Assembly: GCA_902702965.1 (NCBI GenBank)
Contig: CACRXP010000087.1
Location: forward strand, 1,173,912 to 1,237,911
DNA: 64,000 bases
DNA from: Spirometra erinaceieuropaei
Taxonomy: Eukaryota > Platyhelminthes > Cestoda > Diphyllobothriidea > Diphyllobothriidae
Direction: 5' to 3'
Under the pieces are notes generated by a model that made no database searches, was not told where the DNA came from, and worked only from the letters and a program-made list of their open reading frames with translations. Positions 52,810 to 64,000 of the stretch are shown here, one piece after another (position 1 is the stretch's first letter; each line of letters opens with the position of its first letter). The position numbers and the translations under genes are program-made.

Positions 52810-54968
52810 CTGAATTTAAAAAAAATAAGGTTGGCATCTAATGTGTAGGACTGCGTTTTTATTACTACGTAGTTGGTTACTTATGCGATTTAGGCAGGCA
52901 TGTAATACTATGACTTAGAACCCGATTACTCGGTCCTCGGATCACCGTACGTATTGCCGCTAAGCTTTCGGGTTTTGGAGTAGGATCGCGGAATTTGTGC
53001 TGGGGGGGGGGGAAGAGGCTAGCAGACAAGTTAAGGGTTCGGAAAGAAGCCTAGGGACACTGACATGCTAAATCATGGGTCCACTGCAATTTGGGCGACT
53101 TTGGGGCTGCTGCGTGGGACAGACTTCGATCATTGGTTCATGGCTGGGATTAGGGTCATGCCAAGTGGTAGGCTGAGTTTCAAAGTTAGGGCTGGGGTTA
53201 GTTTTAATGCAAGGATTAGGCTTGGAATTATTTTTAGCGTCAGGGTCACGGTTCTGGCTTCGGATTGTGATTTAAACTTACACTTCTGGTCAGTACGTAC
53301 GCACTTCGGCGTTGGTTTGGTTTTGGAATTGCGGAAGTGGAGGGAGCATATACTGCCGCCTTTAGGGGTCGCTTGTTTAGTCTTGGATTACGTACGGTAG
53401 TTTACTGACCCTCAGGTGACCTTGTATTCCCGGCAAAACAAGGACCGTATACTTGGGGGACAGTTAGAGCTTTCCGTTAGTATACAGTTAGCTAAGACGC
53501 ACGGGATCCTGAACTGTACACTGCTTTTTTAAACTGGACTGGAGTGTTTAAACCACCTTCTGTTTGTTTATTACCTTCCCCTACTTTTCGTTTACAGTTC
53601 CCTACTTGTTGCTATTTTCCTCCATTCATAAAATTCTTAATCATTCCCATTTTCGTGTTAATGGGAACGTTGCGCGTTAGTTTGCCAAATGGTTCTACGT
53701 AGTAGATCTCTACCGATAATAACTGTTGCATGTTAAGACGAATCCGCTCCTGATAACTAGATCTTTTCAAGCTTCCAGACTGCTATGGTTGGTTTATTAG
53801 ATGGTTTATCATGGAAACGGTCCTAGACTTCGATGGAATTTGGACGTAAACCATGAGGGATGCCGTGTTCGGAAAATAGTAAAACAACAATGGCAAGGCT
53901 ATGAGAACCTAAAATCAGTAGACTGATAAATTGGACAATATGAGAAGTAGGTGAGCTCTTAAAAGTGGGAAACCAAATGCAGTCCTCCAAATGGTCTATT
54001 ATTAGGACTACTCTTAAGCTTTACCTCGAGGTTTTGATAGTGATAAATCTGAATATATAAGGACAATTAATGTATTTTGATATCAAAAGAGCTTAATTTT
54101 TAGATGGTCTTTCCAGAATAAAACATAATAACGCAAAATGAACGAAATATACGGAGGTTCGACAGATGACAAAGTACCCCTCGTATGACAGATGGACTTG
54201 CGCTAAATTTTAGGTAACATGCCTATTCTCGGACCCTAGAATAAGCCTTGACGCTATTATCAAGCCTAACACCAATAACCCTAGCCATAATTCCAACTCT
54301 AGCCTTTCTAGCCCCCTGGGATTGTACGACCGTTACTTATTCTTGTGCCCCACTCCTGCAAAATTCAATGACGTCACGCATGAATTTTTTATGAACTTCA
54401 TGGCTGAATTCCACGACGTAGAGCTTTGACAAAGGCAACGGAAAAAGAGTTTTTATAAGCAAATTTTGGAGTCAGCCTCACCTTACTTATATTTTCGCAG
54501 GTTATAATTGTCTTGCAAATCAGTAAAAAGTACTCATGAGATCAAGTATCCAGGGAGCAAAAAGACTTCTGCACTGTTGATGGGACTTCGCGGTCCTAGA
54601 TACTCAAAGCGTGAATAGCGCTGACCTGATTTGACGTCTCATTTAATTTCGTTTATGAATTTCATAGGAGTAAGTGTAACTTCCTCACAAATTCAGTTTC
54701 CAAGAGATCAGGAATACTCGCTTAGCGCAGCCCAATCAATACAATCCCCAACCAATCAATACAGCCACATTTGATCAGCACAACTTAATGCGATCAGGCA
54801 ACTGGCTCAGTTATCCGAAGTACACAAAATAATTGAAGGCCCGTAACAGTCTTACGTCACTTCGGTAGCTTAAGAGCTAAGAAGGTTCAAAAAATGACTA
54901 CTTATTCTAGAACGAAATCAACTGAGATTGACTGATCGTCAACTGTTGGGGGTAGGACCCTAACTCAC
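52810..54968. other. Unannotated stretch with TTAGGG-like tract
   Basis: 53150-53240 has degenerate TTAGGG-like units that create a chance open frame (53065-53400). Nothing else recognised. Confidence 0.5.
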
Positions 54969-55131
54969 TTGAGCTAGCCATTGAACCGTGTCATACTTTG
55001 ATTGGTGGTAGAGGGGTTTTAAGAATGGGGCAACACGCAGCACAAAGAGCAAGTGGACACAAAAAATCGATAAAATTTTGCCGAAAGTCATATCGTATGC
55101 TATAAAGAGGTATGGTAAGTGAGCGCGATTA
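54969..55131 (-). CDS. Candidate internal exon (weak, may be repeat-derived)
   Basis: Acceptor TGTTTTTATTTTCCAG and donor CAA-GTGAGT enclose 163 bases open in one frame (NRAHLPYLFIAYDMTFGKIL, hydrophobic, ..VQWLAQ). Part of it resembles repeat T in reverse (AAAACCCCTCTACCACC), so an exonised or chance repeat is possible. Confidence 0.2.
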
Positions 55132-55239
55132 CTGGAAAATAAAAACAGCAATCTTCAAGACGTAACCGGCTTTGAATAAGCCCCCCGCTGATAAGTTTGC
55201 ATTTAGTGAGGTAGACAATACAATTTCAGTGGTAGAGGG

Positions 55240-55506
55240 GGTCCCACCGATCGTTCTTACGGAACTCAAGCGCCCCGTTGTGACTTAGGGGCACTCTCTC
55301 TCGAGCCCAACCCGCAGCCACACAGCGACTCATGATAAAGGCAGGATGCCGTTACCGACAAAGACAAGGAAGACTGGAATGACCATTTCTGGTTTATTTG
55401 CATCGTCAGCCAGTCATACCGAACCCCGAAGTGTGGAACACCTGGGACTCGAACTCGCGGCCTGTTAGTTAGAAGCTCACACCCTTAACCACTGGGCAAG
55501 GAACCC
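55240..55506 (-). mobile_element. tRNA-derived SINE, near complete
   Basis: Read on the minus strand: TTGCCCAGTGGTTAAGGG (A-box-like), CGCGAGTTCGAGTCCCAGG (B box), then the family body (CACTTCGGGGTTCGGTATGA, TGGTCATTCCAGTCTTCCTT) and the 3' part (GGTTGGGCTCGAGAGAGAGT). About 270 bp. This is the reference copy of the window. Confidence 0.75.
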
Positions 55507-56032
55507 ATTGTTTTGTCGAGTCCAGTGGGAACGATGAATAAACAGTGATGTTTACAGACACACTGGATCTTGCTGTATACGTCGGAGTTGCCAGCTATGT
55601 GAGGTCCTATACCTTACCCTTACCGACTGATCAAACATATAATGACTTTTATTTGAAAATAACACCAAGGCTCAAACATTACTGATACACCTAACCACAT
55701 AACCTGGGTTTGTGGTTAAATCGTCTGGTCTACCCCATAACATTAACTGTTGGACTCATACTCCTCGTCCGACAACGATGTAAAATTCCTGAATAATGGT
55801 CTCCTCCACGTTCGAGTACACTTTTCCTGTTCCACTTATAGCGCGAAGTAGGGGATGTACCCTGATCGCCACACGCGGTGGTCACTGGCGAAGCCGGGCT
55901 GGTGGTGGCGTCCAGTCATGTCTGAAAGGTAGTGGGGCACACCCAAGTCTTGTCCAACTGGTGTGTGTGTGTGTGGCTTTTGCCGAGGGTTGGAATGTGC
56001 AGTTACTTATGTTGTGTTTGTGATGTCTTCAG
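55507..56032. other. Unannotated stretch
   Basis: Contains a short (GT)n run near 55960. Nothing else recognised. Confidence 0.45.
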
Positions 56033-56095
56033 GTGGGCAGCCACGACTGCATGGACGCAAGTGCGTCCAAGTTGAGGTCGGTCAAAGGGCTGCAG
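56033..56095 (+). CDS. Candidate internal exon (unrecognised)
   Basis: Acceptor TTGTGATGTCTTCAG and donor CTGCAG-GTCAGC enclose 63 bases, phase 0 to phase 0 (VGSHDCMDASASKLRSVKGL). A second frame is open too. No partner identified. Confidence 0.27.
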
Positions 56096-56390
56096 GTCAG
56101 CGCGTCTGAATACGCTCGCTGGTAAGGTGGGGACACCTCGAGGTAGCGAGACCTCAAACAGTAACCACAGACATAGCAACGATGGCGGTCGGCAAAACTG
56201 TTGTCAAGATATTACCTGGCCTACTTTGAGCAGTACTGTTCTCCCCCTAGTTGACCTCTCTGCCGAAAACCATGGTATATGTGTCTTCTCTGCTAGCTGG
56301 AACTGATCGTTTTTGGGCTTTTGACTTTTGCGTTAATCCCGTACAAGCAATTTGACAGTGTCAGATCCTTCCCCAGGCAACTGGATCTGA

Positions 56391-57001
56391 TTAAAACTTT
56401 TTAAAACCGTGAGACATCCATTCATGCAGCATTGTGCCAGTCCGTTTACCAATGCTCCTCACAAAATGTACAACATAGTCTGCATTCATTGCAAACTTTT
56501 ATGAATTCCGTATGGTATATTCTTAAAGGCATGAAGGAATATATGATTTTCCTTACGCGAAAAGCATGCGCGTTGTAGACCGAAATCAATTAATCCAACG
56601 GCTGTTCTGGCTCGAAATTATTCGGGATATAGGAAACGTTTTCGAAAAAAACTAGGCATACACTTTCTGCTGGTATGAAATGCGAAGACGTGATTCTCTA
56701 CCAAACAAGTAAAAGAAAGCATATAATTTTGCATTTTTCTACAAAATCTATTTGCGTTGATAAGCCTATTGATAATCAATGTGAAAAATACATTTTATTT
56801 AGGTGGTCATTTTTTACTAAGCGTGACTTTTGAAGGAGGCTGAAAAGAGGTATGTTCAAAAGCCGACGTCGTGTCGAGTCCGAAATCTAATAGGTTTATG
56901 TCGCGTGATGATCAGTACTGCAACTCCACTTAAGTGGTCATTCCAAATCAAAACGCTTTTAAAAATTTCGGCTAACATTTCATGAGATCGGACACTCACT
57001 G
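56391..57001 (+). mobile_element. Foldback element FB6, centre and right arm
   Basis: Matches FB1 from the TTTTTAAAACCGTGAGAC centre to the right end TCATGAGATCGGACACTCACTG before TA (57002-57003). The left arm is missing. A left-arm fragment of the same family lies just after it at 57060-57250. Confidence 0.7.
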
Positions 57002-57059
57002 TACTTCAGCCTCGCCAAAATGACAGCTGTAGGGTGAGCGTATTTTTCAATGCCTGCAA

Positions 57060-57250
57060 CAGTTGCGCTTAGGTACATACTGACTATATTCTTCATTGAT
57101 TTTTGATACCATTGTAAATTCGAATAAACTTCATAGAAAGTATTCTAAAAATAACCCGTGTTGTACCCATTTGACAGTAAGTTGCATTTTCTTTACGTTT
57201 TTGCTCAACAAAAGCTTTCCGTTTAAAGGTTTCTCAGATCATGAGTAATA
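57060..57250 (+). mobile_element. Foldback family left-arm fragment
   Basis: TTCATTGATTTTTGATACC...GAATAAACTTCATAG...TTTTGCTCAACAAAAG matches left arms such as 39515-39680. Confidence 0.55.
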
Positions 57251-60200
57251 CTTACTCCGAACAGTTGCTGCACTCGCGTTTAGGATTGACAAAATACAAA
57301 CGATAATTTTTCCTTGTTAGAAAGACACACATTCCTCTGTTTATAAGACTGTCACACAGGGCTGAAAAATTATGCAAGTAACTAGCGATAGTGTTGCACA
57401 TGTCATAAGAAATATTTAAAAACCGAAAATAAGAACTCGTACAAAAACTACTTTTGCCAGAGTTGAAAATCCAGCGATATAATTAGCTTTTGGGTTTGTA
57501 CAATAAAGGTCATTTTCTGCATGCTTTCCCAGAGGTATGTTTGAGTTTATGAGGTAATTGAAAATAAATGGACGAAACCCACTCCGATCAAGTAGCCATT
57601 TCGATAAGCAGTGAGTTCTCCACAGGCTGCGGAAGTGAAGCTCATTCATAGTCGGCGTTTTGGCGGGATTTAAATATTGTACGAGCATGCTGCACGATTA
57701 CGATTAAAACAACACCGCTTAAATAATCTCGATTTGTGAAAACCCTTTTAAAAATTCACGTCTGTCCAATTTCCTTTGCTATTCCACGTGAATGATTACA
57801 AGTAGGCTTATGAATCAAATTAAAGCAGAAAATAGGTCTCTAGGCCATGCAAGATAAGCGAAGACGTCATTTTTAATTTTAGAGCGACGTTAAAATTGAT
57901 GCTTTATTCTCTTACAATGAACAATAATTAGACTCGACTCTCGTGCTGCCGCTATATTTGCTTGAACACTGATCATATTCTGTGCATTAGCTCCGGAGAC
58001 CTTCTTGCCATTTTTAAGTCATTATTGTAATGGCATTATAGATGTTTGCGTTGATGACAGGAAAGGTAACCTGATGTCACATAGAGTCTTTAACTTCAAG
58101 CCTGGTGCACGCTAATTTTTGGGTGTCGTAGTTACATGTCTTGTTCCCAACAAACAACTGAAAAGGGAGATTTCTGCTCTCTAAAAACAAAACCATTCCG
58201 TCCGTTGAGATTTAATTGCAACGTATCCTCGCTCCATTAACTGTCAGGGGATTTGTCCGCAATTAAATTAAATAGTTTTCTATTAGCTTTAGACATGTGA
58301 CACTCTGCTGTGAACCGCATCTTATCTACTAGCAAGAAGCATGTTTATAACAAACAAACGAGTGAAATAATAATCTTTAATTACTTAGCGCGATGACGGA
58401 GAGGTTTGCTGAGAAGGGTAGGGAAACCCGCACTGACTGCTTCGCGCATATTAGACCTCACCCGTCAGTAATGATACAGCCTCAGGTCATAAGGATCCGC
58501 GATGGAACCCGCATCAGCAGGTCTTAATCCAGACTTTCCGATCCACTTAACCACTGGCCTGCAAATTCGCCACGCTGATCGGATTGACACTACGTGACCT
58601 CCTGCAAGAACCCCGGTCATGATTACCATGATAAAAACGGTCACCGTCGTACTCTCCGCAGTCAGGTCTGATTGGCGAATGAGATCCTCAACTGGCTCAA
58701 AAAACTGCAGGTTGCAGTCCAGTGGGTTTAGTCAAATAGAGGAAATATTTGCCTCGGGCAAACGTCCACCGTCAAAGAGCAGGATACCACCAGGTCGAAA
58801 ATGTTCGTCGCGGTATTCCCGGCACTGGTGGCGATTTTCAGTTATTTATTTCTTGTTGTTGTGTAACCGACTACAAATAACCACAACCAGTCGCTTAAGG
58901 ACACAACCTGACATTCGTATTATGCCACGCAGACAGTCCATATCAGTCAGCGCCACACCTACGTGACAGCATAGAATGCTTAGATAACCGCAAAGACACA
59001 TACTGGAGGCTTTTAACCGACATCCAACTCTTCTTCACGATAGGAGGACGGATGACTTATCATGGTAGTAGGATACGGCAATGGTTATCCCACCCGTACT
59101 ACCGATGGACTTGCGTTAAATTCCAGGAAAGTTGCCTGCTCGGACATGGAAATAGGCACGCCCTAATACGAGGGTGCCTCCTTGCATGTCCAACCATATG
59201 TTTCCCCTATAACAACCTCATATCAAGGTTTTTACGCGGACATGTATGTTTCAACAGTTCGAAGTCTCACTGGCCTCGACTTTGTCGGCTGTGCTCTGGT
59301 CATTCATTTAACTGGTCAACGCTGAGCCTTAAAAAATACGTTTGAAAATATTCGTACATCGAATTTTTCACAAAAACATATACATTTTTCGAAATCATTG
59401 AGGAATGCTTTGTTCTTCAGAGACCATTTTTGCTATATCCCCATTTGGAACCACCTCCTTGAAACTGCTGATTGCTTCGTCTTTTTACACTGACGGTAAA
59501 AAAAATTACCTATTCGTAACCTCGCAGCAGGCACAGGCTCAAGAACTACAGAGGCTCTGGCGCGTTCGTCGGTCGTAAATTCCGCGAATTCTGTACGCAC
59601 ATTTACATGGATGTCGTCACCACGTGCGCCGCCAACACGGCCGCCAATAACTACGCACTCAAGTCGCGGAGTAAATAACATCTGCCCTCCTCGCCACTCT
59701 CACCCCGTTTTCTCGTACTTCGCACATGAAGACACGCTGATTACGGTGCTCCTTCATGCCTCGCCCCCCAAGCTCTACTTTGCCCGGGTAGGCTTTAACC
59801 TCCGCCTCTCCTCCCCGCTCCCCCCCTGCATAGGTGCGTAGTCAGGACTCAAAACTTTCTCATGTATGTTCGCAACGAAATCGCTCCCCGCACTTAACGT
59901 CACACAGTAGTTCAATCGGCGCTAACGACAACGTCCACCACGGTCTTATGAGGTGCGCAGTGTTGGTCGGCACGTGAGTGTGTTTATAGCGGAACGGACT
60001 TACGTAGTATCTACCTCACATTTTTGTTCCATGTCCATTACTTTGTAATCACTAGAAAAAAGTCAATATGACATAACGTGAGCCTGTGTGCAGTGGTCAA
60101 CGATGCTAGCCGGTCGATCTACGTGTGTCGTACCCACCCCAATCCCTAACTCACGTGCATCAGACCTCCATGATGGAGAATTAGATCTCAGCTAAACGGT

Positions 60201-60362
60201 AGCTTCACAATGAGTGCACTAATAAGAGGCCGTTGTATGCTAACATTCAGTCCTGGAAATGAGCAAACAATCCCGTCCTTTGGCAACATAGGACGACGTT
60301 ACGATAGTCTGGAGCGCGCTTGGTTGTATACTGTGACGAAGCAAATCATTTCATTCATATTA
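57251..60362. other. Low-copy stretch, mostly unannotated
   Basis: A 90-codon minus frame at 57416-57688 (ELHFRSLWRTHCLSKWLL...) lacks splice or start support. A tRNA-like SINE head lies on the minus strand at about 58495-58570 (GGCCAGTGGTTAAGTGG and GCGGGTTCCATCGC). A minus frame at 59433-59681 has a protein-like part (DIHVNVRTEFAEFTTDERAR) but a poor acceptor. A LINE 3' module trace (minus) lies at 59930-60020. Confidence 0.45.
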
Positions 60363-61275
60363 CAGTGAGTGACCGATCGCATGAAATGCTGGCCGGAATT
60401 TTGAAATGAGTTTTCGACTAGGAAGGATTACTTAGGTGGGGTTCTAATACTGATTTTCTACAACATTACGGATTTGGCAGGATGTCGGCCTTTGAATGCA
60501 TTTCTTTAAACCTCCTGTAGAAACCGTACTCGGTAAAAAATGACTACTTGCGTAGCATGCATTTTTCTCATAAATTTTTGATTGTCTCATAAATTCAAAT
60601 ATATTTTATAGAAAACATGAATAAAATATGCTTACTTTTAGTCGTTTGATATACAATCCCGTCGCCTTTATATTTATGCTTGAAGCAGAAGTCTAATTAG
60701 GTTTTAAAAATGTATCTAATTATGAGACTTTTTAAGACCGTGTAATGTCAATTCATACAGTATTGTGCATCCGCATCCATTGCGAAATTTTATGGCCTCT
60801 ATATAATATCCTTTTAAAGGCACTGAAGAATATATGATTTTTCTTACGCTGAATCGCTAAGCGCTAATGCAACGACTGACCGAACTCAATAATATTTGGG
60901 AATAAAAAAACCTTTTTTAAACCTTATTATACTCCTTATTCCGGTATAAAATATAACCATGACATGATTCTTTCTCAAACGACTGAAAGAAAGCATATTT
61001 TTTTCGTGCTTTCTATAAATACATTTTAGTTTGCAAGGCATCGAAAATCAATGGGAAAAATGCATGCTACGCAAGTTGTTATTTTTTTTACCGAGTACGG
61101 TTTCTACAGAAGATAAAAAGCATCTTATTTGAATCTGACATCCTGCCGCGTCCAAAATATTATAGGATTATGCCGCAAGATAATCAGTATCACAAATCTA
61201 CCTAAGTAGTCCTTCCTAATCGGAAACGCATATTCAGGATTTCGACCAGCATTTCATGGGATCGCTCACTCATTG
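60363..61275 (+). mobile_element. Foldback element FB7 (913 bp)
   Basis: CAGTGAGTGACCGATCGCAT after TA (60361-60362); right end ATGGGATCGCTCACTCATTG before TA (61276-61277). Long inverted arms. The TA flank is seen on both sides. Confidence 0.8.
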
Positions 61276-62118
61276 TACTCTATCGTCCATGACCAGGTGG
61301 GGCTGACCGAGACTGAGATTGGCCGCAGGGGGTGACGCGACCTAAAATTGCCGTCCAAGACCTGCCCAACGTGGGCTGTGAGCTAGCTTGCGTGACAGAT
61401 GGCATAAAGATTGCATTGAGGGAAGACCATCTCTGCATAAGTCCTCCTTCCTAAGGGAATCGTGCTATCGCGTCGGCTGGCAAGCATTCGAACCATGACA
61501 TTTAGCACCTCCTGATGATTGGGCATGCACTGAACACTCGTGACGACAGCCTTCAAGATAGTGGTCTCTCCTATATCAGCGGTCTGTCTGAACTTGCCGG
61601 CCGAATGGCAGATGATAACTAGTAATCAAGAGGATCTGCAACAAAGTCGGAACCCCGAAATGATGACTTCTGACTTAATTACCAAAGGCTGTCAGTTAGA
61701 CAAAGCGTCTGTTAATCACTGAGTAATGTACTTAGGCGTAAATATTAATACATACATAAAAAGTTCGGTCTGCGCCTAAAAACCTTTTATAAACTGATCT
61801 ACTCCACGTTCGCAGTTAATTTCTGAGGCAATTAAAAAGTAACATATCCTAAATTGGAGCACCTACCAAAGGGCTGATGGGAAATGCTGCGAGACAGGCT
61901 GATGAGCCAAACCTCCGCAGTTTTGTCATGCAGTAGCAGAATATCGACGAAATACGAGTGTCTGGGCTTTTAGCTAGTACTCGTGCTCTTCGTATAGCAT
62001 CCCCTTATCCAAAATATGCTACCAGCTACCTGTCGGCAGGTAATGACTTTTACGCGGTTATCCGCTAGGTCTGATGGACTTCGGCCAAAGAATTCATGCA
62101 TAAGATGTCGGTCTGCGC
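61276..62118. other. Unannotated stretch with short direct repeat
   Basis: 61765-61845 is a diverged copy of 62110-62190 (GCGCAGACCGA and AGAAATTAACTGCGAA in complement). Nothing else recognised. Confidence 0.5.
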
Positions 62119-62532
62119 CTATAGATCTAGAATAGACTGATGTACTCCGAGTTCGCAGTTAATTTCCGAAGAAATTAATAAGCAGAAATTATGGAGTGGG
62201 TTCACGCCATTTTGACTGTGATCGAATATATCCCGTTTGCCTAACATGTCGATTTCCCTCACTTGAATCAAAGCCTTGAACTGTCTCATAATGGCAAGTA
62301 AGCCAGAGATAGTCATTAGTGCGTCCCGGTTATTGTTGATTAACTTTCTCGTTTTTGATGAATATATCGCTTTAGTTTCATTTTTTGCAATGAATCGACT
62401 TCCTATGGCATTTTTTGAACTTGCATGTGTTCTGCTATACCCAAACTGGCTTATTTTTCCTTTTAACAAACCTGTTTTCGTCCCTATCCCCTGATTACTT
62501 TTTATCAAGTCCATATTTTCAGGCAAGCTCAC
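62119..62532 (-). CDS. Hypothetical open frame, 137 codons
   Basis: Starts at GTG (an ATG is six codons in) and runs to TAG: lysine-rich N-terminal part (MDLIKSNQGIGTKTGLLKGK), then MTISGLLAIMRQFKALIQ and a C-terminus (SSEINCELGVHQSILDL). The last 20 or so codons and the bases after the stop have a diverged direct-repeat copy at 61765-61845 that also ends in a stop at the same place (ASEINCERGVDQFIKGF). No family, splice site or promoter recognised; it may be a piece of a mobile element. Confidence 0.25.
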   Translation of the reverse strand: MSLPENMDLIKSNQGIGTKTGLLKGKISQFGYSRTHASSKNAIGSRFIAKNETKAIYSSKTRKLINNNRDALMTISGLLAIMRQFKALIQVREIDMLGKRDIFDHSQNGVNPLHNFCLLISSEINCELGVHQSILDL

Positions 62533-62984
62533 TAGAAGGGTGAAAAAGTCGACTTCGGGAAAACTTGCGTCTTCGATTATTCATCCTTAGGTCTGTGCAG
62601 TAACAAAGGTAAAAATCGAGCGGCAAACTCTAGACAGTAGGTATGAGGGAAGGTTGAGGACGTTCATAGGTTAGGGTTCTGTAAGGTTCTTACTGAGGGA
62701 GGGACGACGCCTGACAACTAACTATGTAACTAAACAGAATACAATACTAACAGCGCCAAGGTGCAGACTCGGCCGCGCCGTCCATATGCATCCTCTCTGT
62801 CTCCGGTCTTCTTAACTCTGTCTCGTCACCGTCCTCGGGATGCGACGCAGTGTCACTAGCTAAAAGCGCAGACACGTGTTTTGCTGATAATCTGCCGCAA
62901 CATGGCGCATCTGCGAGGAATTCGGCTCATCAGTTGGTCCACCGGCATTCCCCAGGTGCTTGATGGAAGATAATCTAGTTTAGG
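62533..62984. other. Spacer with TTAGGG-like tract and LINE 3' module trace
   Basis: GGTTAGGGTTC at about 62670. 62768-62860 matches the LINE 3' module (GTCTCCGGTCTTCTTAACTC). Confidence 0.5.
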
Positions 62985-63034
62985 AATTGTTGCTTTTGAA
63001 GAAGGAGACACGATCGCCGGGACAAGAGCTTTAT

Positions 63035-63082
63035 TAGCCTGACGTTTCGGATTCCTACTCGAATCCATCATAAGAGACAAAA
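63035..63082 (-). ncRNA. Hammerhead-like motif of PLE-A, core mutated
   Basis: Stem II (GGATTC...GAATCC with changed loop) and GAAAC-GTC are intact, but the core reads CTTATGA instead of CTGATGA, so it should be inactive. Confidence 0.55.
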
Positions 63083-63154
63083 AAGCAGAAACGGGTGGTT
63101 GTTGCACAAGGGGCTGCGGTATTTATAGGATGCGGTAGCCATGCTACCGCATAC

Positions 63155-64000
63155 CTATGAACGTTCACGGCTTCCCCCTTCATCCGGGATTGTCACACTT
63201 GGTGTGATCATTGCTTGATGGCCGACATTCGAGTCGATAATTGCTGCAATTTCATCACGTGCGTTGGATGTTGGCGTGATGATTGCTCGACCATCTGACG
63301 CGTTGACCCGGGTGTTGGGAAGAGTGTTCACCAGTGCGCTCCCCGCGTGGCCAATTACTCCGCCTAGACGAAGTCTCAGCACGCTGTATTAAATGGGAAG
63401 ATCGTTGCACTTGTTGATGGACTGGGGACCAGAAAAGCATGATTCCAGTAGCTTCCGGCTCACTCGGTTGTCACCTCTTGCGAGAATTTCGGCCTCATCG
63501 AATTTAAATGTGTGGCCGGATCTCGTCGAATGAGCCGCAACTTGAGAGCTGGCGTCATTTCTGCGCACCGCTGCCGCGTGTTCGGCCATTCTCGTTCGGA
63601 GCTGTCTTCCGGTTTCTCCGACGTAGTTGCTTTGTCCGCAACCGCACCAGATCCGATAAACGACTCCAAACGTTTCTAGCCGTGGCAGTGGGTCTCTCGG
63701 TTTCATGATCAGACGCCTGATGGTTGCCTCCGGTCTGTGTGTCACTCCAACCCCAAGTGGCGCGAGAAGGCGGCCGACAGCTTCCGAAACGTTCTTGACA
63801 TACGGAAGTGCCCGCCACGACTTGGTGTACGTGCGGTTAGGCCTTTCGTCCCTTTTGCGTATGCACCGGTCGACGAAGTTGCGCGGGTAGCCATTGGCTT
63901 TGAAGACCCGTCGGAGGTATTGTAGTTTGACAATTTTGTCTTCCAGCTCACTGCAGTGCGTTTCGACACGCCGATAGAGCGTCCTTACACAACTGCGTGT
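63155..64000 (-). pseudogene. PLE-A RT thumb/GIY-YIG protein, partial, one nonsense codon
   Basis: Open from the window edge (TRSCVRTLYRRVETHC, RRVFKANGYPRNFVDRCI, ALPYVKNVSEAVGRLL, PLGVGVTHRPEATIRRL) into the GIY-YIG domain (GVVYRIWCGCGQSNYVGETG, RTRMAEH) and SGHTFKFDEAEILARGDN. It stops at TAA (63389-63391) after NDLPI, where the 43.6-kb copy reads NDMPTPYSVL. The same frame then continues (YSVLRLRLGG...DEGGSRERS) to its natural stop at 63155. One nonsense change therefore removes about 78 residues; whether that tail is needed is unknown. Confidence 0.85.

Larger units (their letters stand above)
62985..64000 (-). mobile_element. PLE-A copy running off the right edge
   Basis: Minus-strand PLE-A: RT thumb and GIY-YIG (64000-63389), remaining tail (63388-63155), 3' UTR with hammerhead-like motif (63035-63082) and the ATAAAG...CGATCG tail ending about 62985. 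Longest PLE-A copy in the window; its 5' part lies outside. Confidence 0.85.

Noticed and set aside
53065..53400. 111-codon open frame as a gene
   Set aside because: It overlaps a degenerate TTAGGG tract, has no domain and no splice or poly(A) support.
55240..55506. Functional tRNA gene
   Set aside because: A- and B-box-like sequences are present but the arms do not pair and the unit continues into a SINE body found elsewhere in the window.
1..64000. CRISPR array, bacterial operon or viral genome
   Set aside because: No regularly spaced identical repeats with unique spacers, no operon-like gene runs with ribosome-binding sites, and no viral structural or replication genes were seen; the content is eukaryotic transposons.

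Overview
The window looks like nuclear DNA of a parasitic flatworm, most likely a diphyllobothriidean tapeworm of the Spirometra/Dibothriocephalus type. That is an inference from the transposon set: a LINE whose reverse transcriptase runs into C2H2 zinc fingers, several Penelope-like elements (PLEs) with GIY-YIG domains and hammerhead-like motifs, a Merlin transposon, CR1-like LINE debris, tRNA-derived SINEs and degenerate TTAGGG tracts. Nothing bacterial, viral or organellar is seen. Almost all of the 64 kb is mobile or repeated DNA.

Layout. 1-7250 is a large palindrome made of two 5'-truncated copies of the same LINE, head to head around a (CCA)n tract. The left copy (minus strand) keeps an open frame of about 1,055 codons; the right copy is broken by one nonsense codon and a frameshift. 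A unit of about 10-11 kb then occurs twice in tandem (copy A about 6955-17836, copy B about 20358-30027). Both copies hold the same LINE 3' modules, the same Merlin transposon with an 8-bp target duplication, two foldback elements and the same PLE fragments. Copy A alone carries a palindromic PLE insertion (12474-14031). Copy B alone carries a 482-bp TG...CA insertion that looks like a solo LTR (23777-24258). A CR1-like LINE (18107-19470) lies between the copies.

From 30 kb to 64 kb there is lower-copy sequence with PLE remnants, SINEs, about 1-kb foldback elements flanked by TA, a dispersed repeat with a telomere-like core, and a PLE running off the right edge. The best host-gene evidence is on the minus strand: an internal exon (52351-52809) and a terminal exon (45826-46014) with good splice sites, matching phase and a poly(A) signal. 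Several weaker plus-strand exons (32466-32538, 38008-38184, 44434-44523, 56033-56095) suggest one or more other genes. I do not recognise any of these host products.

The main unifying observation is that three unrelated retroelement families (LINE, PLE-C, PLE-B) are present as head-to-head inverted pairs, two of them centred on triplet microsatellites, next to a family of natural foldback elements. Transcripts from many points here would fold into long hairpins.
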